From positions 1-62,248 of the forward strand of contig JAPMTX010000136.1 of assembly GCA_026552855.1 (NCBI GenBank): 62,248 nt of DNA, read 5' to 3'. Source of the stretch: Candidatus Methanoperedens sp. (GTDB lineage Archaea > Halobacteriota > Methanosarcinia > Methanosarcinales > Methanoperedenaceae). The translations under genes and the position numbers were made by a program. Numbering within the stretch: the stretch's first letter is position 1; each line of letters opens with the position of its first letter. Shown piece after piece: positions 8,103 to 15,671 of this stretch. The notes beneath the pieces are model-generated. The model was not told the DNA's origin. It was given only the letters and a program-made list of their open reading frames with translations, and did not search any database.

Positions 8103-9149
8103 ATGAGAGTATTGAAGAAGGAACTCAGGTTCGATGAGGGTGAGATCTCGCTTATCCCCGAATCCCTTGATGACCTCTGGCATTTAAAATACATACTTGA
8201 GCCTAAAGATATTGTGTATGCCTTCACCAAAAGGAGGATAGAGGGTGCCACAGATAAACTGAGGCCTGAGAAAGCGGATAAAAAGACAGTTCGGATCGGG
8301 ATACAGGTCGAAAAGGTAGAGTTCCACAGGTTCTCAAACAGACTGCGCGTGCACGGCATCATAGTGGACGGCATTGATCTTGGGGCGTACCATACTCTGA
8401 ATATCGAAGAAGGGATGAATATCTCCATAGTCAAGAAATGGAAGAGCGACCAGCTGGAGAGGATAAAAGAGGCTGAGATCGCGGCGCGGCGCCCGAAAGT
8501 TATAATTGTCACAATAGAGGAGGGGGAAGCCTGCATAGGAGTGGTAAGGCAGTTCGGGGTTGAGGAGACTTCCTGCATCCGCCAATCCCTGGGAAAAGGC
8601 GAGGGCAACAGAAGGAACGAATTCTTCGGGGAATTAGCCTCTCAGTTAAAATGGGCGGCTGAAAAGGTCGAGGCTGTGATTCTCGCAGGTCCCGGGTTCA
8701 CGAAAGAGGATTTCCTTGAGTTCCTGAGGACGAGGGAGGCTGAGCTTGCAAAGAAGATAGTGCTTGAGGATACTGCGTCCATCGGTATATCGGGTTTCCA
8801 GGAAGTCCTGCGCCGGGGGGCTGTGGACAGGATAATGCAGGAATCAAGGATAGGGAGGGAAGCAAACCTGATAGAAGAGCTGATGAAAGAGATATCAATA
8901 GGCGGCAAAGCAGTTTACGGTATGGCTGAAGTCAGGAACGCGCAGAGCCTGGGCGCTATCGAGACGCTGCTCATCACCGACGAACTGCTGCGTACCGAGC
9001 GGGAGAAGAACTCAATTGATGATTTCTTAAAGGACGTGGAACATGCCCAGGGGAAGATAGTGATATTCAGCACAGAGTTCGAGCCCGGAAAGAAGCTTGA
9101 GTACCTGGGGGGGATCGCTGCACTTCTGCGCTTCAAGGTCGCAGTATGA
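8103..9149 (+). CDS. pelA: mRNA surveillance protein Pelota (aPelota)
   Basis: A 348-residue archaeal Pelota/Dom34. It recognises stalled ribosomes with an empty or blocked A site and, with aEF1A (plus ABCE1), splits them. The N-terminal Sm-like domain (about 1-130) begins MRVLKKELRFDEGEISLIPE. The central eRF1-like domain 2 (about 135-255) contains AAEKVEAVILAGPGFTKEDF. The C-terminal domain 3 (about 256-348) is typical (VYGMAEVRNAQSLGAIETLL). It lacks the GGQ motif, as Pelota should. A longer in-frame ORF begins at 7983 inside the previous gene, but the family N-terminus fixes the start at 8103. The stop overlaps the DUF434 gene by four bases. Confidence 0.95.
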   Translation: MRVLKKELRFDEGEISLIPESLDDLWHLKYILEPKDIVYAFTKRRIEGATDKLRPEKADKKTVRIGIQVEKVEFHRFSNRLRVHGIIVDGIDLGAYHTLNIEEGMNISIVKKWKSDQLERIKEAEIAARRPKVIIVTIEEGEACIGVVRQFGVEETSCIRQSLGKGEGNRRNEFFGELASQLKWAAEKVEAVILAGPGFTKEDFLEFLRTREAELAKKIVLEDTASIGISGFQEVLRRGAVDRIMQESRIGREANLIEELMKEISIGGKAVYGMAEVRNAQSLGAIETLLITDELLRTEREKNSIDDFLKDVEHAQGKIVIFSTEFEPGKKLEYLGGIAALLRFKVAV

Positions 9150-9850
9150 ATTTCGGGGACAGCGTGAATTTAAGGGAGGCTGCGGCTGACATCAGGTACC
9201 TGCTCGACCGGGGTTATCCGCAAAAGGGCGCAGTGGTATTCGTATGCGCGCATTACAGGCTTGATACAGAGGCGATGTACCTTCTTTTAAGGACCGTTGT
9301 CGCAAGAGAGACTGCTGAAAAACGGAAAGCGAAGTTTTTGCCATGCAACAGGATTGAAGGAAATAACATTATAATCGATGGGTATAACATCATTATCGGG
9401 ATGGAAAGCATTCTGGAGAAAAAGGCTTATCTGTGCGATGATGAAGTAACAAGGGATATTAAGGGTATTTCCAGGAATTACAAGGTTTCTGAAATCACGG
9501 AAAAGGCAATCGAGCTTATACTACAGTTTTTAAAAGAGAATCAACCCGCATATGTCTGTTTTCTTCTTGATTCGCAGATAAGCAAAAGCGGTCAGCTTGC
9601 TTCTGCTTTGAGGAGAAAAATGCAGGAGTTCGGATTGAAAGGGGATGCAAAAACATCGAATCATGTAGATTATGATCTAAAAACCTCTAAATACATTGTT
9701 GCATCAAGTGACGGTGTGATAATAGATGAAGCAGAGAAGGTGGTGAACTTCCTTTCCTGCATCGTATCCAGATTCAGGTATTTGGAGGCTGGAGTTGAGC
9801 GAGAGTTATTTTATATTAAGAATCCCAATTTAAGAGATGAAATATCATGA
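9146..9850 (+). CDS. DUF434 domain-containing protein
   Basis: A 234-residue archaeal protein. The N-terminal DUF434 part (about 1-60) contains LREAAADIRYLLDRGYPQKG and HYRLDTEAMYLLLRTV. The C-terminal part has conserved acidic and glycine motifs (NNIIIDGYNIIIGMES near 75; FLLDSQISKSGQLASALRRK near 145; an IVASSDGVIIDEAEKVVNFL ending). The DGYN and DSxxSKSG patterns look like a PIN- or Toprim-like metal-binding enzyme fold, which is inference. It is coupled to pelA by an ATGA overlap, suggesting a role in RNA or ribosome metabolism. Confidence 0.75.
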   Translation: MNFGDSVNLREAAADIRYLLDRGYPQKGAVVFVCAHYRLDTEAMYLLLRTVVARETAEKRKAKFLPCNRIEGNNIIIDGYNIIIGMESILEKKAYLCDDEVTRDIKGISRNYKVSEITEKAIELILQFLKENQPAYVCFLLDSQISKSGQLASALRRKMQEFGLKGDAKTSNHVDYDLKTSKYIVASSDGVIIDEAEKVVNFLSCIVSRFRYLEAGVERELFYIKNPNLRDEIS

Positions 9851-9984
9851 GTAATTGGATGATTGAAGATGTTTACAATGCTTTAATCAAAGATAGAAAC
9901 ACTCAGGTTCCAATCGAGAAGATAAAAGCGCATAGATTGGTTAAGGTTGTTATAGAGGGACGAAATGACCGACCAGATAACTGA
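9847..9984 (+). CDS. Possible 45-residue small protein
   Basis: Begins with an ATGA overlap with the DUF434 gene (MSNWMIEDVYNALIKDRNTQ) and overlaps the MntA start by 20 bases. The translation is charged and looks protein-like, ending VIEGRNDRPDN. It may be a genuine small coupled gene or the stub of a third protein displaced when the MntA-HepT pair arrived. Confidence 0.3.
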   Translation: MSNWMIEDVYNALIKDRNTQVPIEKIKAHRLVKVVIEGRNDRPDN

Positions 9985-10252
9985 GATAAAAAACAAAATA
10001 CTCAATACTCTAAGAAAGAACGACGTTAAAAGAGCTTCACTTTTTGGTTCCGTTGTTAGAGGAGAATTAACAGAGGAGAGCGATATTGACATTCTGGTTG
10101 AGTTTGGAAGTAGAAAAAGTCTTCTTGATCTCGTAGGCTTAAAATTAGAACTTGAAGATGTACTGAAAAGGAAAGTCGATGTGCTGACCTATAATTCTCT
10201 TCATCCTCTTCTAAAAGATAGAATACTTCGCGAACAAAAAGTGATACTATGA
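9965..10252 (+). CDS. mntA: MntA-type minimal nucleotidyltransferase antitoxin
   Basis: A 95-residue minimal nucleotidyltransferase. The signature SLFGSVVRGELTEESDIDIL gives the catalytic GSxxRG and SDxDIL motifs with two metal-binding aspartates. It ends with a third acidic strand KRKVDVLTYNSL. Length and architecture match MNT antitoxins that inactivate HEPN toxins by adding AMP to a toxin tyrosine. Its stop overlaps the HepT start in an ATGA junction, the usual pair arrangement. The start could overlap the small ORF upstream. Confidence 0.88.
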   Translation: MTDQITEIKNKILNTLRKNDVKRASLFGSVVRGELTEESDIDILVEFGSRKSLLDLVGLKLELEDVLKRKVDVLTYNSLHPLLKDRILREQKVIL

Positions 10253-10584
10253 AAAAAGATCCAGAGATATTTCTTGGCCATATTTTGGAAAGTATTTTGC
10301 TTATCGAGGATTACACAAAAAATAAAACTTACCATGACTTTTTAAATTCGACTCAACTTCAAGATTCCATTATTCGCAGAATAGAAATAGTAGGCGAAGC
10401 CGTCAAGAATTTGCCCGAAGATTTTAAAAGTAATTACCCTGAAATTCCCTGGAAAAAGATAGCAGGCATGAGGGACGTACTGATTCATGAATACTTTGGA
10501 ATTGATTTAGAACTGACATGGGAAGTCGTTCAACATGATATTCCAAATTTAAAGAGAGATATCCTGAGAATAAAAAGGAGCTGA
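10249..10584 (+). CDS. hepT: HepT-type HEPN ribonuclease toxin
   Basis: A 111-residue DUF86/HEPN protein. The catalytic motif RDVLIHEYF near residue 80 has the RX4HXY form. Arg and His form the RNase site in characterised HepT toxins, and the Tyr is the one modified by MntA. The upstream helix SIIRRIEIVGEAVKNLPEDF is also typical. Coupled to MntA, it forms a complete HEPN-MNT toxin-antitoxin module. Activity and target RNA are not shown by sequence. Confidence 0.88.
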   Translation: MKKDPEIFLGHILESILLIEDYTKNKTYHDFLNSTQLQDSIIRRIEIVGEAVKNLPEDFKSNYPEIPWKKIAGMRDVLIHEYFGIDLELTWEVVQHDIPNLKRDILRIKRS

Positions 10585-10587
10585 CAA

Positions 10588-10698
10588 ATGACACACGGTC
10601 CCTATTTCGCTCAAAACTTCCACCAAGACAAACTCTATCCAGAACCAAAAGTCTGCCTTTCGTACCTCCATTCCAAAGCGCAAATGCATCAATGCTGA
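10588..10698 (+). CDS. Possible 36-residue ORF after hepT
   Basis: An AAGGAG sequence at the hepT stop lies seven bases before this ATG. The peptide starts MTHGPYFAQNFHQDKLYPEP and shows no known motif. The good ribosome-binding site is the main support. It may instead be a remnant left by the toxin-antitoxin insertion. Confidence 0.25.
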   Translation: MTHGPYFAQNFHQDKLYPEPKVCLSYLHSKAQMHQC

Positions 10699-10721
10699 TA
10701 TAAATTCTCAGAGCGACTGAA

Positions 10722-11597
10722 ATGAAAAAGATTGGTATAGCCGTAACAGACCCCTCTGACTGGACTGCTGCCGCTCTCCGCAACGCAATAAAGCATTTCG
10801 GAATGGAGCCCGTATCATTCAGACTCAGCCGCGCGACCTCGAACATAGCATCAGGGAAAATGCATGCAGATAATATCGACCTGACCTCGCTTGATGCTGT
10901 TATTGTCAGGGACATGGGACCTGCGACCCGGGGCGATGCCGCGTTCAGGTTCGATCTCCTCTGCCATCTCGAAGAGCTCGGTATCAGGGTTATCAATCCC
11001 CCTGAATCCATCGCAAAGGCGGCGAACAAGCATGCTTCAAGCTTCCTTTTCCAGAAAAACGGCATCCTCACGCCCAGGACCGTGGCTACAAGCGACCCGG
11101 ATGAGGCTTTGTCTGTATTATCTTCCTTCGGGGGCGCTGTCGTGAAGCCCGTGTTCGGGTATAAAGGGATCGGGGTCGAGCGCTTAAAAAATGATGGGAG
11201 CGGAGCCCGGAGGCTCAAAGAGCTACTGGATAAAGACGGTATGGTGTACTTACAGGAATTCATACCCAACCCTGGCAGGGATATCAGGGTGTTCGTCGTG
11301 GATAATAAGATTGCGGGCTCCATATACAGGATAGCACCCGCCGGGGGCTGGATCAATAACCTGAGCCAGGGCGGCTTCTCAAAGCCCTGTTTACTGACTG
11401 AGGAGCAGAAAAGTCTCGGTTTGAAAGCTTCTGAGGCTATCGGCACGGTTTATGCGGGCGTGGATATCATTGAAGGGGACAGGGATTACGTGATAGAGAT
11501 CAATGGAACGCCTTCTGGCAAAGGTATCTTTGAGGCATGCGGGGTGGATGTTACACGGGATATAGCTGAATACCTCTGCAGATCGATCAATCGATGA
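10722..11597 (+). CDS. RimK-family ATP-grasp ligase, MptN/CofF-like
   Basis: A 291-residue ATP-grasp enzyme of the RimK branch, which forms amide bonds by adding glutamate to a carboxylate. The N-terminal domain (about 1-95) is followed by the ATP-binding core: VVKPVFGYKGIGVERL near 140, YLQEFIPNPGRDIRVFVVDN near 175, and the metal-binding EINGTPSGKGIFEACG near 260. The closest archaeal roles are tetrahydromethanopterin:alpha-L-glutamate ligase (MptN) and F420 gamma-glutamyl ligase (CofF). I favour MptN from length and the GTPS ending, at moderate confidence. It is monocistronic. Confidence 0.75.
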   Translation: MKKIGIAVTDPSDWTAAALRNAIKHFGMEPVSFRLSRATSNIASGKMHADNIDLTSLDAVIVRDMGPATRGDAAFRFDLLCHLEELGIRVINPPESIAKAANKHASSFLFQKNGILTPRTVATSDPDEALSVLSSFGGAVVKPVFGYKGIGVERLKNDGSGARRLKELLDKDGMVYLQEFIPNPGRDIRVFVVDNKIAGSIYRIAPAGGWINNLSQGGFSKPCLLTEEQKSLGLKASEAIGTVYAGVDIIEGDRDYVIEINGTPSGKGIFEACGVDVTRDIAEYLCRSINR

Positions 11598-11752
11598 AAA
11601 AACGCATCTTTAGATTTTCTTGAAAGATCACTGCCGCAGGAGCTTACCGGTTTTCGTAATTTTTTTAAGAAAAATTAATGCCAAGACTTAAGCAACTTAA
11701 AGACGTTTGACAGGACAGTTATCAGTGCTAATCCCTGATTTATTATTAAACT

Positions 11753-13726
11753 ATGAAACAGGAAATGTCAAGCGTTGACGTTGCCGCGATCATAAAGGAA
11801 CTCAGGCCACGTCTTCTCGATGCCAAGATCACAAAAATATACCAGCACTCCCATGATGAGATAAGGATAGGGCTCCATATCTTCAAAGAGGGAAGGACAA
11901 ATCTGATTATAGAGGCTGGAAAGAGGCTTCACCTTACAAAACATCCAGAGACTGCCCCTAAATTTCCCCAGTCCTTTCCCATGCTGCTGCGGAAACATTT
12001 GAGCGGAGGCAGGATAACAGATATCCTGCAGTACGATTTTGACCGCATAATCGAGATACATATCAGGCGCGGCGAAGATACTACAATCCTGGTCGCCGAA
12101 CTTTTCTCGAAAGGCAATATCATCCTGCTTGACGCGGAGAGGCGCATAATCCTGCCCCTTAAATCCATCAGCTTCAGGGACAGGAAGGTAATGCGCGGGG
12201 AGCAATACGAGCCCCCGGCAGCACAGCTCAGCCCTGTTACAGCCACGCTGGACGATCTGAAGGAGATATTCTCGCATTCGGAAGCAGATGTTGTCAGGAC
12301 CCTGGCTACGCGGATGAACATCGGAGGGCAGTACGCAGAGGAGATATGCCTCCGCGCGGGTATAGATAAAAACACGCCCGCTGCCCGGCTTGACGATGTG
12401 GGTCCTATCCTGAGCGCCATGCAGGAGGTTTTTAAGCCCCTGAATACCGGGCTAAAACCCCATATCGTGCTCAAAGACGGAAAGGCTGTGGATGTTCTTC
12501 CTTTCGAGCTGTCCCAGTACGAGAGGAACGAGAAAAAGTATTTTACCACTTTCAATGAAGCGCTGGATGAATACTTTAGCGGGGAAATTACCGGAAAAAA
12601 AGGCGAGGCGACAAAAGAAGGAGCCGGGAAAGAGGGAGAAAAAGCCAAAAAGCCCGGACTGTACGAGTACCGCCTTCAAAAACAGATGCAGGCACTGCAA
12701 AAGTTTAAAGATGACGAGGAGAGGCTCGTCCATAAAGGAGAGCTGATCTACGCGCACTACCAGATGTGCGAGGGGATTTTAAAAGCAATAAAAAGCGCAA
12801 GGGATAAAGGGTACTCATGGGACGATATCAAAAGCATATTAAAAAAGTCGGATATGCCTGAAGCCAGAATGATAAAATCCGTCAATCCTAGTAAGGGAAC
12901 TATTACGGTAACATTCGATAGCGAGGAAGTTGAACTGGATACCCAGCTCTCGGTACACCAGAATTCCCAGGTCTACTACGACAGGGCTAAAAAACTATCT
13001 GCAAAGATCAAGGGTGCGCTGGCTGCCATCGAGGAGACAAAGAAACTATCCGGGAAAGAGGAGGCGCCTGAGGTAAGGAAAAAGCTCCCGAAACCGAAGC
13101 AGCGATGGTACGAGCAGTTCAGGTGGTTCATATCCTCAGACGGTTTCCTTGTCATCGGCGGCAGGGATGCGCAGAGCAACGAGGATATAGTTAAGAAATA
13201 CCTTGAGAAGCGGGATATCTTCTTCCATGCCCATGTTTCGGGCTCCCCCGCGGTCGTGATAAAAACAGAAGGAAAGGAAGTGCCTGAGACCACGCTCCTG
13301 GAGGCTGCGCAGTTCACGGTCTCCTGCTCAGGCATCTGGAAATCCGGGCAGGCAAGCGGCGATGCATACTGGGTGCTCCCTGAACAGGTCTCAAAGACGC
13401 CTGAGCCCGGAGAATACGTGCCCAAAGGTGCTTTCGTGATAAGAGGACAGCGCAATTACTACAAAGACGTCCCGCTGGAAGTGGCGCTCGGCATTGAGCT
13501 TGATATAGAGAAAAGGCTGATCGGTGGACCTGTGAGCGCCGTGAAGAAGAGAGCACAGTACGTTATCGAGATCGAGCCCGGAGAGTTCAACCAGAACGAC
13601 CTGTCAAAAAAGATATACCGGATGCTGTATGAGAGGTTCGAGGATAAAAAACTCATCAAGGCGATTGCGTCGCCCGACAGGATTGCGATGTTCCTGCCTC
13701 CGGGCGGGTCGAGGGTAAGAGGTTAA
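11753..13726 (+). CDS. rqcH: NFACT/RqcH-type ribosome rescue factor
   Basis: A 657-residue archaeal NFACT protein, homologous to bacterial RqcH and eukaryotic Rqc2/NEMF. In those systems it binds 50S-peptidyl-tRNA complexes and recruits tRNA to add C-terminal tails. The NFACT-N domain carries the invariant Asp-Arg pair (DFDRIIEI, near 96). It is followed by a helix-hairpin-helix region, a lysine/glutamate-rich coiled coil (about 280-430), and the NFACT-R domain (RWYEQFRWFISSDGFLVIGG near 450). The final region (FNQNDLSKKIYRMLYERFED) is complete. aPelota lies 2.6 kb upstream, putting two ribosome-rescue functions close together. The mRNA may be leaderless or have a very short leader. Confidence 0.9.
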   Translation: MKQEMSSVDVAAIIKELRPRLLDAKITKIYQHSHDEIRIGLHIFKEGRTNLIIEAGKRLHLTKHPETAPKFPQSFPMLLRKHLSGGRITDILQYDFDRIIEIHIRRGEDTTILVAELFSKGNIILLDAERRIILPLKSISFRDRKVMRGEQYEPPAAQLSPVTATLDDLKEIFSHSEADVVRTLATRMNIGGQYAEEICLRAGIDKNTPAARLDDVGPILSAMQEVFKPLNTGLKPHIVLKDGKAVDVLPFELSQYERNEKKYFTTFNEALDEYFSGEITGKKGEATKEGAGKEGEKAKKPGLYEYRLQKQMQALQKFKDDEERLVHKGELIYAHYQMCEGILKAIKSARDKGYSWDDIKSILKKSDMPEARMIKSVNPSKGTITVTFDSEEVELDTQLSVHQNSQVYYDRAKKLSAKIKGALAAIEETKKLSGKEEAPEVRKKLPKPKQRWYEQFRWFISSDGFLVIGGRDAQSNEDIVKKYLEKRDIFFHAHVSGSPAVVIKTEGKEVPETTLLEAAQFTVSCSGIWKSGQASGDAYWVLPEQVSKTPEPGEYVPKGAFVIRGQRNYYKDVPLEVALGIELDIEKRLIGGPVSAVKKRAQYVIEIEPGEFNQNDLSKKIYRMLYERFEDKKLIKAIASPDRIAMFLPPGGSRVRG

Positions 13727-13740
13727 ACAGGGTAACTCTA

Positions 13741-14775
13741 CTATGCTTTCCCAGCCATCTCCTGTTTTGTTTCCTCTACATCATACTCGTCAAATATCTC
13801 CCCGACCAGTTCTTCCAGGATATCCTCGGTAGAGACCAATCCTGTGACCTTCATGTTATTATCCATTACCATTGCTATGTTCATCTTCTTCTGCTGAAGC
13901 TCTTTCAGGATAGAGGGGATACCTCTTCCTGCTTTCACAGCCAGGATGGGTCTTAAAATCTGATATACTTTTGTCCTCTCAAGCTCATAGTCCCTGAACT
14001 TAAGTAAATCTTTTGCGTAGATCATCCCAACAACATTATCAAAATCCTTCTGGTACACTGGTATTCGCGAATGCCCCGACCTATTAATTAATGCAAGTGC
14101 AGTATCAAGAGCTTCTGATTCTTCTATAGATACTATATTCTCCCTCGGTGTCATGACGCCGTGCGCTTTTTCGTCGGTGAACTCAAAGACGTTGCTTATA
14201 ATCTCCCTCTCGTGCTTCTCGATAGTCCCTTCTTTTTCCCCGACCTTCAGCATCATGTTGATTATCTCCTCTGTAACGAACGGATGTTTTACCCTCTCTT
14301 TCCCGCCGAGGAGTAGAATCAGGGAATTCACGAATGCCGTCAGAATATAAACAACAGGTCTCAGAATAGAGATCACTAACCTTATCGGCTTGGCTATCTT
14401 TAATGACATTTGTTCAGGATGCCTTGAAGCAAGCGTCTTCGGGAAGATTTCTCCAAAAACAAGGATGAACAGGGTCATCACCCCGGTCGCTATCGCGATC
14501 CCTTTATCTCCGAACATGCTCAGTGCAACGTTCGCAGCCAGGATAGAGGCAGTGATGTTGACTATGTTGTTGCCTATGAGGATTGCAGTAAGGAAACGCT
14601 CTGGGTTCTCAAGCAGCCCGATAACTATCTTCGCGTTTTTATTCCCTGTCTCTGCCAGGTGCCTTGTCCGTAACTTGCTGACTGAAAGAAGTGCAGTCTC
14701 TGATAGAGAGAAAAAAGCTGAAAATACAATCAGTACAGATATTATTATTATCTCAGTTGTAATCCATGAATCCAT
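13741..14775 (-). CDS. CNNM/DUF21 membrane protein with CBS pair
   Basis: A 344-residue protein of the CNNM/CorC-related (HlyC/CorC) family, linked to divalent cation transport. The N-terminal DUF21 domain (about 1-180) has three or four membrane helices and the ETALLSVSKLRTRHLAETGN signature. Two CBS motifs follow (about 205-325): GVMTPRENIVSIEESE and VTGLVSTEDILEELVGEIFD. It stops right after the CBS pair and lacks the C-terminal CorC/HlyC domain of longer homologues, a form seen in several archaea. It faces the Pcc1 gene across a short divergent promoter region. Confidence 0.87.
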   Translation of the reverse strand: MDSWITTEIIIISVLIVFSAFFSLSETALLSVSKLRTRHLAETGNKNAKIVIGLLENPERFLTAILIGNNIVNITASILAANVALSMFGDKGIAIATGVMTLFILVFGEIFPKTLASRHPEQMSLKIAKPIRLVISILRPVVYILTAFVNSLILLLGGKERVKHPFVTEEIINMMLKVGEKEGTIEKHEREIISNVFEFTDEKAHGVMTPRENIVSIEESEALDTALALINRSGHSRIPVYQKDFDNVVGMIYAKDLLKFRDYELERTKVYQILRPILAVKAGRGIPSILKELQQKKMNIAMVMDNNMKVTGLVSTEDILEELVGEIFDEYDVEETKQEMAGKA

Positions 14776-14860
14776 CGGATTTTAATCAGTTCCTTTATAT
14801 CTGGAGTGCTTAAAAACCTTACTGCAAACGTAAATATAAGCGTAGCGTCTATCAGTGCCC

Positions 14861-15103
14861 ATGCTCTTGCTCGCAGAGTTTGAATTCTATCTCGCCGGCA
14901 GCGCCGGAACGATCTATGAATCACTGCTCCCTGAGCTTGGGGAGGATTACCAGCGCACGAAAGCAGCCCTTACGTTAAGGGATGATGTGCTTATTTTAAA
15001 TGTTGAAGCGGACGATATCGTATCGATGAGAGCCGCCCTGAACGGATGGCTAAGACTGGTAAAGATCTCCTGCGAGATGAGTTACATTGTTTTGAACATA
15101 TAA
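14861..15103 (+). CDS. pcc1: KEOPS complex subunit Pcc1
   Basis: An 80-residue small subunit of KEOPS, the complex that makes N6-threonylcarbamoyladenosine at tRNA position 37. The compact alpha/beta fold is recognisable in LAEFEFYLAGSAGTIYESLL, then LRDDVLILNVEADDIVSMRA and ALNGWLRLVKISCEMSYIVL. A GTG two codons upstream (14855) is possible. The TATA-like AAATATAAG at 14832-14840 places the transcript start close to ATG 14861, so a leaderless start there is preferred. Confidence 0.85.
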   Translation: MLLLAEFEFYLAGSAGTIYESLLPELGEDYQRTKAALTLRDDVLILNVEADDIVSMRAALNGWLRLVKISCEMSYIVLNI

Positions 15104-15671
15104 AATGTGAATTACTCCGAGTATCATGCTTGAGCTTTCCGTTTGGTTCCTTACAGGACTATAGTGTTTCACCGAAAGTCTTAAAAAAGACTTAAAAATA
15201 GAGCACGGATGACATGGATGACACGGATTTACACGGATAATTCTAATCCGTGCACATCCGTGTCTACTCCATAAGCAATGAAACTACTGCACCGCTACAA
15301 AATACATGCTGAAGTTAGTTTTATCCGTGCCCCAATTTTAGCAACACAATCGTTACTCTGATTCCAAGACGCTTTTATGGATGCACCCAACTCGATCGCC
15401 TTCAGTCACGGTCGCGCTGCATAATCAAATACAGCCCATGCGTGACTTCCCCCTGCCATTGAAACGGGCGGGTATCCATTCTTGTGCACTCTCATGGGGT
15501 TTTGCTCCTACCATGTTCATCTGCACTTTCAGCCAGTCATCTTGGCATCGAAAAGAAGAATGAGACGAAGGAATTGATGAAGTGAAATCTGGATGCAGGG
15601 AAATATATATGGAAAGACTGTACAAATAGGTCAATGGATGGTATAAGAGAAATAACTAAGAAGGAAATCTG
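15104..15671. other. Intergenic region with tandem-unit hairpin
   Basis: No convincing gene lies in these 568 bases. From 15203 the ACACGGAT-type unit recurs four times in direct orientation, then twice inverted. This gives a long hairpin at 15220-15264 with arms GACACGGAT/ATCCGTGTC (9 bp) and CACGGAT/ATCCGTG (7 bp), separated by a 3/3 internal loop. The segment 15430-15540 reads as a short protein-like remnant on the minus strand without start context. An AT-rich stretch at 15600-15640 is the likely promoter of the STAND gene. Confidence 0.4.

Noticed and set aside
15381-15634. Short ORFs before the STAND gene
   Set aside because: No start context or recognisable family; at best a remnant.
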